Shown here one piece after another: positions 35,621-48,440 of a stretch of DNA of 60,000 bases. The notes below the pieces were generated by a model. The model was given only the letters and a program-made list of their open reading frames with translations. It had not been told where the DNA came from and searched no databases. Position 1 is the stretch's first letter, and the number at the start of each line of letters is the position of its first letter. Source of the DNA: Nematostella vectensis (taxonomy: Eukaryota; Cnidaria; Anthozoa; Actiniaria; Edwardsiidae). Made by a program: the position numbers and the translations under genes. Location: the NCBI RefSeq assembly GCF_932526225.1, contig NC_064039.1, forward strand, positions 11,490,139-11,550,138. The letters are read 5' to 3'.

Positions 35621-36250
35621 TTGTCATCTGGGCGTCAGAAACAATAACGGAAGACTGGGCCAGGGGTCTTCCCAAGAAAGGAAACCTCAACACCTGTGAC
35701 AACTCGCGAGGCATAACACTACTATCTATACCATCTAAATTATTTTGTCGTATCCTTCTTCTAAGAATAGACTCGGCCATTGACTCCAACAGGCCGGATT
35801 CAGAAAGGGAAGAGGCTGCATAGACTAAATTTTTGCTTTAAGAAATATCATCGAACAATGTTTAGAATGTAACTTTACATCAGTTTTATTGACTTTAAGA
35901 AAGCTTTCGACAGTCTGCATCGCGACACTCTATGGAAGATCGTTAGGTCCTATGGGGTTTCCCCCAAATGGGTTACCTTGATAGAGTTGTTCTACCAACA
36001 TTTTGAGTGCAGAGTCATAGGCAACGGAAATCTACCGGAGTGTTTCCCTGTGCAATCTGGTGTGAGACAAGGCTACAATCTCGCCTATGCTCTTCCGTCT
36101 TTCTATTGACTGGATCATGCGCAATACAACATCGGATAAACCATAAAGGCATAAGATGGACGATGTTGTCTCATAAACCTGGACTTTGCAGATGATCTAG
36201 CTGTTCTCTCATCCAGCCCTCGTCATCTAGCTGTTCTCCAAACATCTGCA

Positions 36251-37518
36251 AACTAAGAAATAGAGGCTAAACAGCATTGCCAAAACGACCGTCATCTCAA
36301 ATGAGGAGCTTTACAGATCGGATACCGGCGCTTGAAATGGCTTGATCATGTCATCCTCATGGATCAACAGCGGATACCAAATTTTTCCAATTCTCAATAT
36401 ATAAGCTCAAGATTCCGCATACAAGGAGTTCCTCCTACCAAAAGCTTAATTTTAAATTTTAAAAAAACTTGGAAGATATGAAATTTAGATATTAGCTAGC
36501 AAAGTTGGCTTTATTTCTGATCAGAGCCCGAATTCATTCTTTGAACATTTGAAAATTGCACTTCAAGCCTCATATCTCGAAGACGAATCCATTTGAAAAA
36601 AAGCACTTTTTGATATGCTGATTTACATAACACAAGGAACCTATGCATAAATTCAAGCTTACCGAAGTTAACCAGACCTTATGTTGGGAAAACTTGCCAT
36701 TTTTTTTCTCTGTCACTGGCCTTACGTCCGACCAGGGATGATGAGGCCTAAGTTAAGTTAAGTTATCTACATATCATAAAAACAAAAACTACAAATTTTT
36801 TGGTCACAAAACCGATATATGAATAAAATGTATCATGCAAATATTTGGTCACGAGACCGATACATGAATAAAATGTATCATGCAGAAAAAAAATCCCATG
36901 TGCTAATTTCTTGTTTTCGTTTTCCGTCACCTATGATTTTAATCATAGAACGCGAAACCTTTCTGGCTTTAAATAGCTCGTACCCCATGTTAAAAGAATC
37001 CAGCAGAATCATGGGTTGCCTTTGGCTTCGTTATTCACAAACGCCACTGGTGTGTGATCTGATAGCCCAAGCAATGCACCTTCGGGGCTTGTTTGGCAAG
37101 TACACACCTTCTTTCCGATATCGTTCAATGGAAATCGAGCATGACTTTCTTTGTCTGTGAAACATTGTAGGATGGTGTATAAGGGACGATCTATTCCCAG
37201 TTTTGTAGTCGCGTCTAGATTTATTCCGATGTTAACAAAAGTTCAGTTTTGGTTTGTAATTAAGGGTCAGTTTTTTTGAGGGGTTGGAAATTTTTAACTT
37301 TGGGGAATCAAATTTTGGACTTTACGACTTCTTGTGTGATGTTTATCCGCAAGTAACATATCCCTCCCTTTCTGAATTCGAGATTAATCTACGTAAACTG
37401 ATCACAGCTATGTTATGATGACATAACTTTGTTTTTGTTTGATCTATTTGAAAATCAATAAATGCCCCCTTGAATATGAATTCATATAAAAACACCAGTT
37501 CATTCATGCTACAGGACA
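36251..37518. other. Non-coding 3' flank of copy B
   Basis: Reverse complement of 10530-11765, with small differences. No gene is supported. The part from 37162 on is also shared with the flank of copy C. Confidence 0.6.
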
Positions 37519-37524
37519 TTTATT
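37519..37524 (-). terminator. Polyadenylation signal of copy B
   Basis: TTTATT on the plus strand is AATAAA on the gene strand, 288 bases past the stop codon, as in copies A and C. Confidence 0.7.
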
Positions 37525-38544
37525 GCTCGAGTTTACATCTTTCATTGCTCTTATCAGCCGGGGGCAGTCTTGTCATCATTGCGACGAATCTGGAAAAGAT
37601 TGCAAACGCGCATAGCCAGTCAGAGTGTAGCATTTGAAATAGACCACTTGGTGAATTTTGTACACACGGCCTTCATATAAAGACAAACGTAGAAGGAAGC
37701 AGAATAAGATTTCAATTTAATTGACTAGAACAACCCTTTTCTTTTCGTGTGGCCTTGCCTCCTTAGGCAAAAGTAAAGGACACTAAAGACCAAATCTCTA
37801 GACTCGCCTTTTCAAGCTGTTCCGTTAACGACACTTCCGTCAAACCAGATCTTCTTAGCAATATCGATCTTGGTTGTTATCTCGGCTCCTCCTTCGATTT
37901 TCACTCCCACTTCGTACTGTGGCTTGTCCAGGGGGTCCACGATCGCCTTGCCAGACGTCTGGGGGGTCCCAGAAAATGGCATCTCGACCTCAACGCCGTG
38001 TTGCAAGATCAGGGGAGACACGCCCTCCGGTACAGCGCTCAACTCGACGAGCTAGTATTGGCAGAAAAACGGTGATAATGATAAAAGTTTATGGCTCAAA
38101 CAATACGTATTCACTCAAACAATACGTATTATGGCAACTCACAATGAAAGACTGATAAATGAATAGCTTCGACAGGGGAAGAGCAGTGAAATAACATTTG
38201 ATAGTACCTGCAGGAAGTCCGGCTGTTTGGTCGGGATGTGCATGAGGAAGGCCTTGCCAGCTGAGCCATACATGAAGTATCTGCTTGATTCTGGATATTC
38301 CTTCACCGTATGATCGAAGTGATCAAATCTGGCCACGTCTACCACCCTGACCGTCGTCCGCATAAACGGCGCCTTCCCCTCCGTTGGCAAGCCGTAGAAG
38401 CAGTCAACCTACACATGGGACAATGCAGAGCATACTTTTACGGTCACTCCGCGTGACCTATATATAAAGGCTTATTTAGAAGGTTAACTTATGGGTAATA
38501 CGTAACGGCTTATAGAAGGCTAAATCCGTGAAATCGTAAATGAT

Positions 38545-38680
38545 CTAATTAACGCCCCGGGCGTTTATTAAATTTCGATGGTCCGAGGGGGCGTTTATTA
38601 GAGAGGGGCGTTCATTAAAAACTTGTAACCCTAGATAGGAGGCGTTCTTTAGTAAGGGGGCGTTTATTAGATCACTTACG
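38545..38680. repeat. GGGGCGTTTATTA repeat block, intron 11 of copy B
   Basis: Same degenerate repeat as in copies A and C but one unit shorter (no gacgttaaatag unit). Confidence 0.8.
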
Positions 38681-38861
38681 TTACAGATTTTTGGAGACGA
38701 AATCTTATTGGTTAGGAAAAGTAAAAAGGATAACATGCAGGTCCATCCATCCTTAGGCTGACCAGCTAAAATGCGAGAGTGGGGAATGGAATGACATTTT
38801 TCACACAATTCTGTTATGGATCAATCACTACAATCTCTGAAAGTGACCGCATGAGTGAAGA

Positions 38862-39339
38862 CAGGGGCTCATAAGTAGGGGCAATCAACTTCCCCACATT
38901 CTGATATAGGTGCCACGGCATTTCCTAGGATCATGCTATTTTAGACGCGCGGATTAGCCAGTCAGATGCTTCCTTTGTGTGCTGACGTTTTGGCTGAGCT
39001 CAACTGCACGCGCAGTCTCAGACAAAAAGCTATGTTTTTTCTTCGGTACTTCTTTGACTTTCGTTGCTCTCTTTTTCAATATGAATCCAACTTTGCCTAC
39101 GAATTTGAATTCTGGCTTGCAATTCTTTGGTTGAACAAACAAAATCGACGGATGATGGATAAAAAAGTATTCTTCCTAACTGCAATTTGCGCGTGCGGCC
39201 TCACGTCACTCGCCCGCGCGACCAACGTCAAAAAATGTGATTGGCCCGTTCGTGCGCGCGCGTCTATAAATAGCCTCATCCTAGGAAACGCCGGGACATT
39301 TAAATAATGGAGATGATTGTCCCTACTTATGAGCCGCTG
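38862..39339. mobile_element. 478-bp hAT-like non-autonomous element in intron 11 of copy B
   Basis: The left end is caggggctcataagtagggg; the right end, inverted, is cagcggctcataagtaggga. Matches extend to about 26 bases. Flanks are gtgaaga and gtaaaga, a probable 7-8 bp target duplication, and copies A and C show the empty site (gagtgaagaataatt). The CAGNGGC termini and target length fit hAT elements. No transposase is encoded. Confidence 0.82.
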
Positions 39340-40459
39340 GTAAAGAATAATTAAATTTGTCGTTACACTAAGACTTGCAGTACCTTGACTTCTGGTTCAT
39401 GTCTGCCAGTGTCCCCTTTGTCAAAGTCGTACAACAGAAGATCATGGAGACGTTCTTGTTCCACGCTACGAAGGGTCAGCGGCTCAGTATGCTTAGCGGC
39501 CGCGTCTGCCACAGCCTCCCCCTCGGCTGAGTTGAAGAACTGGATCTTGAAAGCAGCGCAGTACTGGTGCGAAACCGCCGGAAACTGACCGGCGTAGTAG
39601 CAAATCATGTGCTTGTTCTTTTTGTCGCCTGTCAGCTGACCAGTGGTGATGAAGTCATGGTGGACGTTCGGGTCTGTCACCTATAAATTTCATTGAAATA
39701 TTTGAACATTCTCTTTTAGGGAATTTGTAAATTGTAAATGAATCATTAGAAATTCAATCCCTCCTACAATGCATGCTATTGGTAAGGTATAATAAAATCC
39801 ATGGACTACAATACACGACAAGATATAATGTATACCGTTCCAATGGCATTAAGAATGGCGTTCCTCATGATGGCGCCCAGATCATCCACGAAGTCGATGG
39901 AGGTCGCCCACGGATCCATGCACGTAGTGATGATGTACTTGACTCCTGTCGTGTCATACGGGTCGAGCTGCAGGGAGAAATCACAACTTTACTCTCGAGT
40001 CCAGAGGCTGTTTCTTGGTTATATGGTTGGTAGATTGGAAAAAAAATAGTTTTATCTGTCGGGGTGGCGCTTGAGAACACCCCATACGTAAACGACCAAT
40101 CATAACTGGAAATCCATGTCCAATCCTATTACTCTATAATATCCTATACTCACTCCGAGACGTTTCTTGAACTCTTTGAGAGAGATGCTGTGGTTGTGAT
40201 GTGGGTGAGTCGACGCTGTGACCAGCATGGGGAAGCGATACGAAGACACACGATCATCATTCATGCACAGATCCTTAAACACCACCTGTACCAGGTCATT
40301 GCACAAATTCACGTCCGGGTTGTTCTTCAGATTGAAGGAGAAGCAAGGAATCATGGTATCGGGGCCAATCTCGCGAAGGTATTCCATGGCTTCTGTATCC
40401 TATGAATACGGACACCAACATGGTTACGCTCTTCCGCTTTAGTAAACAGCCCTGTTTAG

Positions 40460-40640
40460 TATGCATGTCCTTGTACCTGAGTTCCTTGTTAGGCCATTTC
40501 AGAATACGGGTTTGTATATCCCTAACTGAGCAAGTTCCTTTTTAGGCCTTTTCAGAATACGGGTCCCTATGTGTCCCTACCTGAGCGAGTTCCTTACTAG
40601 GCCATTTCAGAATACGGGTCCTCGTGTCCCTCCTTACCTG
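40460..40640 (-). repeat. Tandem repeats copying the exon 8 donor region, copy B
   Basis: About three extra units (ttcagaatacgggtc ... cctgagcgagttcctt on the plus strand) follow exon 8 on the gene strand. As in copy A, each copies the exon end and donor. Unit spacing is 53-57 bases. The first extra unit stays in frame with exon 8 for 19 residues. Confidence 0.88.
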
Positions 40641-43032
40641 AGCGAGCTCCTCGTTAGTCCTGTTCAGAATACGGGTCCTCATGAACTTGATGTGCTCCTC
40701 AAGGGTGCGGTCTGGTGGTAAAGGTTTGGTGGGTACCACAAAGAAGGGGTCATCGTCCTGTCCCAGGCAGGTCCACAGGCAGTACAACAGCTTGGAGGTG
40801 AATGTGCACTCAGCCAAGATACGACCGTAGCCGTTCTTATGTAGGCCTACAACCTTGAGATATAAAAAGAAGAATGTAGCCTCAGTTTGTTTAATATTAC
40901 ATCAGGACAATCCATTTGTATGTCTTCCTAATTGCTTTCTTTCCTCCAAACAAGATGTGTGTTAATTAAATTATTATCCACTCAAACTTAAGCCCTGAAA
41001 GAGAGGACACTTTTCGAAGTAACGAGGGTCGTGACTGAGTCCCTTATTAATCCATCCACCTTTCCTGCTAGCCATAGTGATTACCGCCGCCACAAAGCCA
41101 AACAATGGAACACTTGATGGCCACAACATCGAGGTACCCATAATAGTTCCGGACATTGCGGCAGTCTCCGTTATAATTCTATTCACCAATGCAATAGTAT
41201 CTTACATTCTTGGATGATCATGGCACTTACCCTGTGAGCCATGGTGATTCCCGCCGCCGCAGCGCCAGGCTTGGATCCTTCAATGCCCACATCTCCGAGG
41301 TTCAGTGCTCCATGGTAGTACAACACTTGGTTGGTGATGCCCAAGAAGCTGTTGATGCGTTTGTCGCGGTAACAGATCGCTCCGCCGGGATAGGGACAGA
41401 AGCCGCTTTTATGTGGGTCAATCGTGATCGTATCTAAGTGTGGAATTGCAGAGAGCTGCTTGGTGGTGTATGTACTCAGATGCATCTCTGGAACGAACCA
41501 TTCCGGATGTTCTTCATCCTCATCTACTGGTTTTGGTGGGGTCCGTAACATGGTGCAGAAGTAACCTCCCCAGGCCCCGTCTGCATGGATCATGAAATTC
41601 AAGCCCTGTGGACAGTGCAAGCTTGACTTGGTGAAAGCGGCACACATTATTAAGACATTTTTTTTATACACACCCGCATGCGCATCTCATTGCGAAGCTC
41701 AATGACGTCGGTCAGGGGGTCCACAGCACTCTCTTCGGTCGTGCCCAAGATGGCGATGACACTCACTACAGGGACCTTGTTCGCCAGCTTGTCTTCTAGC
41801 AAGTCGCGGAGCCCTTGACATTAATAAATTATATGTCTCATGAGTAGTTCTTTTTTTATAGAAGCAATACACGTGGGATAGAAGAATTTTCATCTCACTC
41901 AATGTCGTGACAAAAATGGCAACAATAAACCAATGCTCACTATAAAAAGGCAAAGGCAAGGATTTGACGTTGTTAAAAGGTACGATGGAAATCTAAAAAA
42001 TGCTTAGGTTTGGCTTTGCCTACGGTGTAACGTGCTTCCCACGCACTGTGCACACCGTGCACACCTTGACAATAGTAATTGATTTAAGAAATTATCTTCG
42101 CTATATGAATAACAATAACTCAAATGGCGTTATATAAAGGTAAATAGCAAACGGCGTTTGCTATTGCCATTTTTTAAACGAGGTTTCATAGCCCAAGTAA
42201 ACGTTCGTCACATAGTTCTGATCCACAGGCCTTAAAGAAAAGGTGCTTCTCACGCACCGTTCACACCTTTGACACACATCCGCGCGTTCTCATCCACGGG
42301 TATAGTGATCAGGTTCCCCTTCCCCATGCCGAGTATGGTGCAGCCTTTGTAGAGAGACACGTGGGCTGTGGTTGGCGCCAGTACACACGGGTTCTGCTTC
42401 AAGCCATGGCGTGTGCAAAAGTTCTGAGTACCTATGGCCTCTTACCCATAGTTTGCCATCACCCCCAGAAGATCGGTAGACGAGATAGCACACATAGCGG
42501 TCACCTGGGACATTTTTGAGTCAGTATGGTTTCACAATTGAATGAGTAGTAGTCGGTTTAGTTTATACCGATACCTCGTCTTTAAAGCTGCATTGTCACC
42601 AGTCTACTTACTGTCGATGACATCGATGACAATCTCCGACGATATTTAACGGAAAACACGAAAAATATTTCAAAATTACGCGCATGAAATCAGCACTGGC
42701 TCTGTTGAGCATGTAGTGCCCTCGTTACTAATGCCTAAAAAGTTTAACCCCAATATATTTAATTCTCACCTTACTCTCACCATACTCACCTTATCGGGCA
42801 TCTCAACAATGATGTCCACGTCAAGGTTAAGCAGCTCCCAGGTAGTACAGTCTGTAATGGCCACGTACGCGTTCCTGTGTGGTAGGAAGACCTTGTAGCC
42901 CTTAGCTTTAGCTAAAACCTCTTCATTCCTGATGGCGTCGCACAAGCCAAGTGGATAAAATTTGACATTACGAGCCGCCCACATCGCTTCTATATTAGCT
43001 ACTGTGCCACCAGCAACAATATGACCCATTGC

Positions 43033-43449
43033 CTGAAACAGAAAGAAATATAAGCCATTGAAAGGGATAGATGACTTATTGCCTGGAATAGAAAGGGATA
43101 CATAACCCCTTGTCTGGAATTCAAAGAGATAGATGACTTATTCCCTTGAATAAAAAGGAACATACGACCCATTGCCTGGAATAGAAAAAAACTTATGACC
43201 CATTGCCCTGGAATAAAAAGGAACATATGACCCATTGCCTGGAATATAAAGAAACGTATGATCCATTGCCTGGAATAGAAAGGGCTATCGGACCCATTAA
43301 TTTGAATAGAAAGAGCTACCGGACCCATTAATTTGAATAGAAAGAGCTACCGGACCCATTAACTTGAATAGAAAGAGCTACCGGACCCATTAACTTGAAT
43401 AGAAAGAGCTACCGGACCCATTACAATGGCTAGGAAAAGAAATCCTCAC
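43033..43449 (-). repeat. Minisatellite of splice-acceptor copies filling intron 3 of copy B
   Basis: About 13 units of roughly 31 bases, on the gene strand of the form ctttctattccaggcaatgg, fill the whole 417-base intron. Copy A has three to four units in 135 bases. The last units nearest exon 3 are almost identical (gaatagaaagagctaccgga on the plus strand), a sign of recent expansion. Confidence 0.92.
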
Positions 43450-46079
43450 CTTGTCCGGGTCGAAGTCGATCATGGTACAGAGGTCACGCCCAACTCCCAC
43501 CTCAAACTGGGCAGTGACGGTGCCTGCTTCTGCGGTGCAGTTGTTCTGATTGTACATGATGGCTACCATGTACCCAAGGTTAGCAGCCATCAGGGTGTCC
43601 CAACACACGTGACCCTGCCAAGAAATACACGACACAATCACAGGGCCATGGAGAATGAGAGAGAGATGGGCCCGCAGGGCGCCCTTTCCCAGTTTTAAGC
43701 TCATTACTTGTTGATCTTGGATGCCTGCTTTTAGCCATCTCCTTCCCCCTCTTCGGGTGCTCCGCGTCCCGTTGGTTAGCGGAATTCTTAGAATTCCGTA
43801 TAGACACTTACATAAATGTTCTTATAAAGTAATTTATTCGTGGTAGGACTTGTACGGTTAGTATTCGGTTATAAACGCCGTATTACAAGTCCGTACATCA
43901 AAACTATTGTACTTCAGTACCAAACCCCACAAGTATTCACGGCACGCCTAAACCACAGATATCCACCTTGTATCTGGAGGAGAAGAATGGGACTGACTTC
44001 TGTAGCTCGCCATGCATGTTGTTGATTTCTTTGGACATCTTACGGATTGTCTCCTGGTAAGATGGCGCTTCTTTCATCTCGTCCGTGATAAAGTCCGGAT
44101 CTTGAGGAAAGTAACTACACAAAAGCGCAAAGTTGTATAAACTATACCGCCGCATCCAAATGATATAATTTTTCGAAAACTTAAAAAGTTGTAGGAAATC
44201 GGTATTTGATTTATGTGAAAACTAGTTGGTCACCCATGAAACATTCACGTTCAGCATAAACAGTCTTTACTTTATCACTTCAACCCTTGCAGTGTCAGAT
44301 CCTAGGTGATACAAGAGAGGCCGATGTACGGGAGCTAAAAAAGTAAACTCATTTTCTCGCCATGTGTTTGACCCATCTTCGCGGCTGTCCCCACCCGCCC
44401 CCTCTCGAGTGGATCCAGCCCCGCCTTTATATGTAGAAGTACCACTAAAACATTCACGTAGTTCCACTCCCGAGTTAATCTCTTGTGTTGCTGAGTACAC
44501 ACAAATATTATTCCGGGTACTAAATTCTTTTTTGGTTAGAAATCCTTAAAATGTATATGGCGTAATTCTTATGAAATACCCATTTGCGATCTTGTTCCTT
44601 TTTTGAGTCTAGGTGCTTTAGGCATCCTAGACTCTATGTCAGCGTCCGCGTTCTGCCTGCGTGAACATAGTGCCTAGTCTACCGTGTCCGAGTATATAGG
44701 GACGCCTAGGCAATAATATAGATTTTACCCACAAATCTTCATGGGCATAAAGCGTGTGTGAGAGCACGATTTTGTCTATCGCTATCTCTGCAGCTTTATC
44801 TTTTAAGAAATGCTAGACTGAGTTTGTGCAGTTTTGAAGAATTGCATGACTGCGTTTGAATCAATTGGTGCATGTTTTGAAGAGGGTAGCAAGTGAGTTT
44901 GCGAAGCAGCGCGTGTATTTCGAAGAGAGCGCGACTGTGTTTGTGGAACTAAGTGCTTGTTTTGAAGAGCGTGTGACTGAGTTTGAAGCAGTTTGTATCC
45001 TCTGCGGCTTAATTAAGTTGTTAGTTTGTCAACAAAAAATTACAATGCTAGGAGAGGTTTTTTAGTCCTTTACTTTCCGATTCGCAACTCGACGTTCGAT
45101 TGTTTATAGTTTGTATTTGAGCTGAGAAGGTCAGAACACATTGCCCCCACTAATTGATCGAATTACGATTTTGCACTTTTTAGATTATTTACATTCGCAA
45201 CACACATTGTATAACGGTAGTGCAATTAATTGTGCTGGGTATTTTAGTTTTGAGTACAAAAAGAACAAAAAGAAAAGAAAATGACTCTAATTATAGTCCT
45301 TTCATTTTTAAGCAAAGCTACGTTAGTCTAGTGGTCCGATCGTCTGTCTATCAATGCGAAATCTTTGCGAAGCGCAGGTTCAAGATCAACCTTGACTACA
45401 TTTTGTTCTCGTCATTTTTTCTTTCCCTTTTTCACTTTCAATTTTAAGTTACTAAACATATTTTCTTATGATAAAATTCACAAGAGACACAGTCAGAACA
45501 ATGTTTTTATGAACGATTCTCGGACAGACTTGAAACTCAACATAATCGCCAGCGATGCAGGCTGGTTGGCACCTAGACTCGTGTACCCTTTGGGTACATA
45601 TTTTTTTAATTGGCTTCCTGTGGTCTCGGCGGGAAAAAGTGTCACGCGCGATTACAATATTTCCTTATTCTTTGGAATGTTAGTTTTTGAGTCCCATCGC
45701 ATTGTTACTCGTGGAAAGACAAGGGGCTGAAAGAATATAAAGAATTAATTTAGAAATTAGCTGATAGCTTCAACGGATATATATTTGAAATGTGAGAGGT
45801 TCTTACTGTGTCTGCGAAAACATGTGCTGTGAAGAATCTACTTCCTTTTTCCGAGGTAAGAAATTATTTTTTATATTTATAAAACTTTGCCCTAGATTTT
45901 TATTCTTTTTGTCATATGTTCGAGTCAATCTCATATTCCGTAACTACTCAGGTTTTTTTTGTCTTTCCGTCTGTTTATGATGCAAATAATAGAAGAAGAA
46001 ACACCGGTCCCTTTGAAGGTTTGTAAGCAATTGGCAATTATGGTATTTTCTGTCCTGTTTAAGGGGTTCTTTATTTATT

Positions 46080-48440
46080 GGGATACCTGTGGTAGCCCAG
46101 TCATAAAATGCAACTGTGATATGGCCAAAGTTGCGTAATAGCGGAGCCCCTGCGGAGCCGCAAAGTTATAAAGTGGTATAGCTATATGATAAAGTTCCCG
46201 TGGTCACGATCGGATTCCTGTGAATTTTTCCCGTGTCGGTGACTCGCTTTCTGATTGGTCGAAAATTGAATAGTGCCAAAGTGGGAACGCGGGAAAAATA
46301 TTTTTCCTTTATTCGTCGAACCTGCTACAACAAAGCCGAAGCTTGTACAGTTTATAGAACACTGTGAAAATAGACGAATATTAGTTTAGTCTTCTAAGGT
46401 GATCTCCGAGCTCTAAGGAACTTGTAAAAGGAGAAAGCATTCAAGAAACCCTTGCATTGATAGAGAACTACGAATTGGGAGTGTTGTTTTCAACTCTGAA
46501 TGGGAAACCGAAAGGCGTTGACTCAACTTCAGAGGGACCACAGGTAGCCCAAGCTCTTTATTTGTCCCTATTGATTTTACGGTAAACATAGGGTGAAAAA
46601 TAAAAAACAACTAGTTGAAAAGACGTGTGTAGTCTAGTGTTGTATTTATGTTATTTGAAATTTATTTAACGGCAAACGTCCATTTAACCAACGCGCTCGG
46701 TTGCTAGTGTTTTTGATAAATGATACTTAAGTTAACAGACTTTTTACGGTTGAGATCTTTCCCTTTTCCTTTCGACAAAGACTCAGGCACCTCAATTTAA
46801 AGCTTTTAGTATCTTCTTTCACATCCAAATAAGATTTTTCGAGTTCAGGCTTACATATAGTAGTGTTTGACAGCTATATAACGAAATTTATTTTTTTTTT
46901 CAATAAAACATGATTTCAACGAACTGCCCTCCCCAATCCATTATATTTTTTCCCCGTTGAGAAAAAAAATATTTCGACCCCATAACCTTTAGTCTAATCT
47001 TGGTGCATTCATTCCCATGAAAAATAAAAGAAAATAGCTTACAAATAATATTTATAACTTACTTTCTCAAAGGAAAATATCATTCAACAAATATGCTCGG
47101 TGATCAAAAAGGAAAAAAAAACTTCTAAGAAGAACCCCCAAAACAGTTATCAGAAGCTTGTGTTGTTGTGATCTCTTATGAAATATTTATAACTCATGAA
47201 TGAATAATAAACATTAACAAGCCTTTTCAGTTTCCTGTTCAGTTCTTTACAGTATACTCTATACAAATACAATTTAATAGTACTGAAATCACAAGGATTG
47301 AAGTGGAAGTATTTTGCAGCTTATGATGAAAATGGTATCCTACTAATCGCTACGAATAAATCCCAAAAAAGTGACTACCTTACATCGCGACACTTGACCG
47401 GCTACCCATAAGACAAATTTTGTTTTCTTACTATAAACATCTTGATCTCTCCTATTGAATGTAATGATTTTTTCACCATGTATACACCTATTTCAATAAA
47501 CTGAACTTTATTTAACACCTTTAATTTTACGAAAAGTTAGTACCCATAAGCCATTTACCATTTGCCTTTCGCCATTTGCACTGACAACCTTTTGTGAAAT
47601 AGGTGTATTTCAATAAAGTAGAGCATATGTGTAAATTGAGACAAGTTCCAACAGAATTTCGAGCAGTTTTCATCAATATTCGTAAAAAATAATTTTGTTC
47701 CTTCCTTTAGATAATTTTTGTTTTCTTCCTAAAATAACTCTATCCCTCATTGAATGTCATTTTAATTTTATGAAACATTTTTAATGAAATCTAGAGCATT
47801 GTGTTGTCTTTCTATTGCTGTTAATGATATGTATATGCTATAATTTCAAGTCTGGATATTCTATAGCCCTCTCATTTACTTCAAAATAAAAATGTTTAAA
47901 CAATATGATAGCATAAATAGATATTGTTGTTTACTTTGCACTTACATAAATGAAATAATAAATTAAATCTAAATTATATTGTCAATACAATATGGCTCAC
48001 TTTGGGTGTTAAAATAGATTTTTCCCTGTACTAGCACATTGAGGGCAGTAAACCAAAAAATAATGTTAAAGAAATATTTAAAAATTTTCAATTTTCTTTG
48101 CTGCGGGGAAAGTATTTGTAAGATTTTTACACTGCAAAACATAAGACAACAAGCCCCATCTACTTTAATGGAGCACACCTCAAGTCCACCCCTACTTCAA
48201 GAGATGATGCTTCTTACCTTTCTTGCCCGAATCATTGTTGTGATATGGCATTTACAATAAAAAACAAGATTATACATATATATTTATTATATCCAAAGGT
48301 GGTGGGCAGTAGCATCTTTGTCATACATGTCACAACACAGGGCCCAAACAAATTGCAGATCTCAGGTATCCCCGTCAACCCTGCGCGCAGGGCCTAGTTC
48401 TGCTGCGATTATACCGCAATCCTCTTTGCGTGTGGCGATC
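46080..48440 (+). repeat. Diverged direct repeat, first copy
   Basis: Blocks match 54015-56395 in the same order and orientation: gggatacctgtggtagccc (46080), cacttgaccgg.tacccataa (47390), tggatattctatagccctct (47854), tagcacattgagggc (48031) and cagggcccaaacaa.ttgcag (48339). Intervening parts differ, so it is an old duplicated or dispersed element. Confidence 0.75.
46400..46565 (+). pseudogene. Coding-like relic related to those at 15270-15475 and 31665-31870
   Basis: One open plus-strand frame reads SSKELVKGESIQETLALIEN and continues to VDSTSEG. It matches the two arm copies at the protein level more clearly than at the nucleotide level. No known domain is recognised. Confidence 0.4.

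Larger units (their letters stand above)
33715..36250 (+). pseudogene. LINE relic, arm B, with an inserted TIR element
   Basis: Plus-strand fragments in order: a 5' segment (PWWGGLRASVTLESYANGG, from 33732), an inverted piece of endonuclease (33870-33958), the endonuclease C-terminus (HKLTWNSPDGKTSNQIDYI, 34060-34130), the linker (34128-34499), RT (GNLNTCDNSRGITLLSIPSK at 35676, FKKAFDSLHRDTLW near 35896) and FADD at about 36187. It is interrupted by a 960 bp element at 34661-35620. Multiple frameshifts show it is dead. Confidence 0.82.

Noticed and set aside
39385-39588. Plus-strand frame over exon 11 of copy B (and its equivalents in copies A and C)
   Set aside because: The same antisense frame appears in all three copies only because the coding strand is conserved; there is no splice or homology support.
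42999-43328. 109-residue frame upstream of exon 4 in copy B
   Set aside because: It is translation of the intronic minisatellite running into exon 4.
43033-43449. CRISPR-like array
   Set aside because: Units are contiguous and degenerate without spacers, lie in an intron and copy the splice acceptor; it is a minisatellite.
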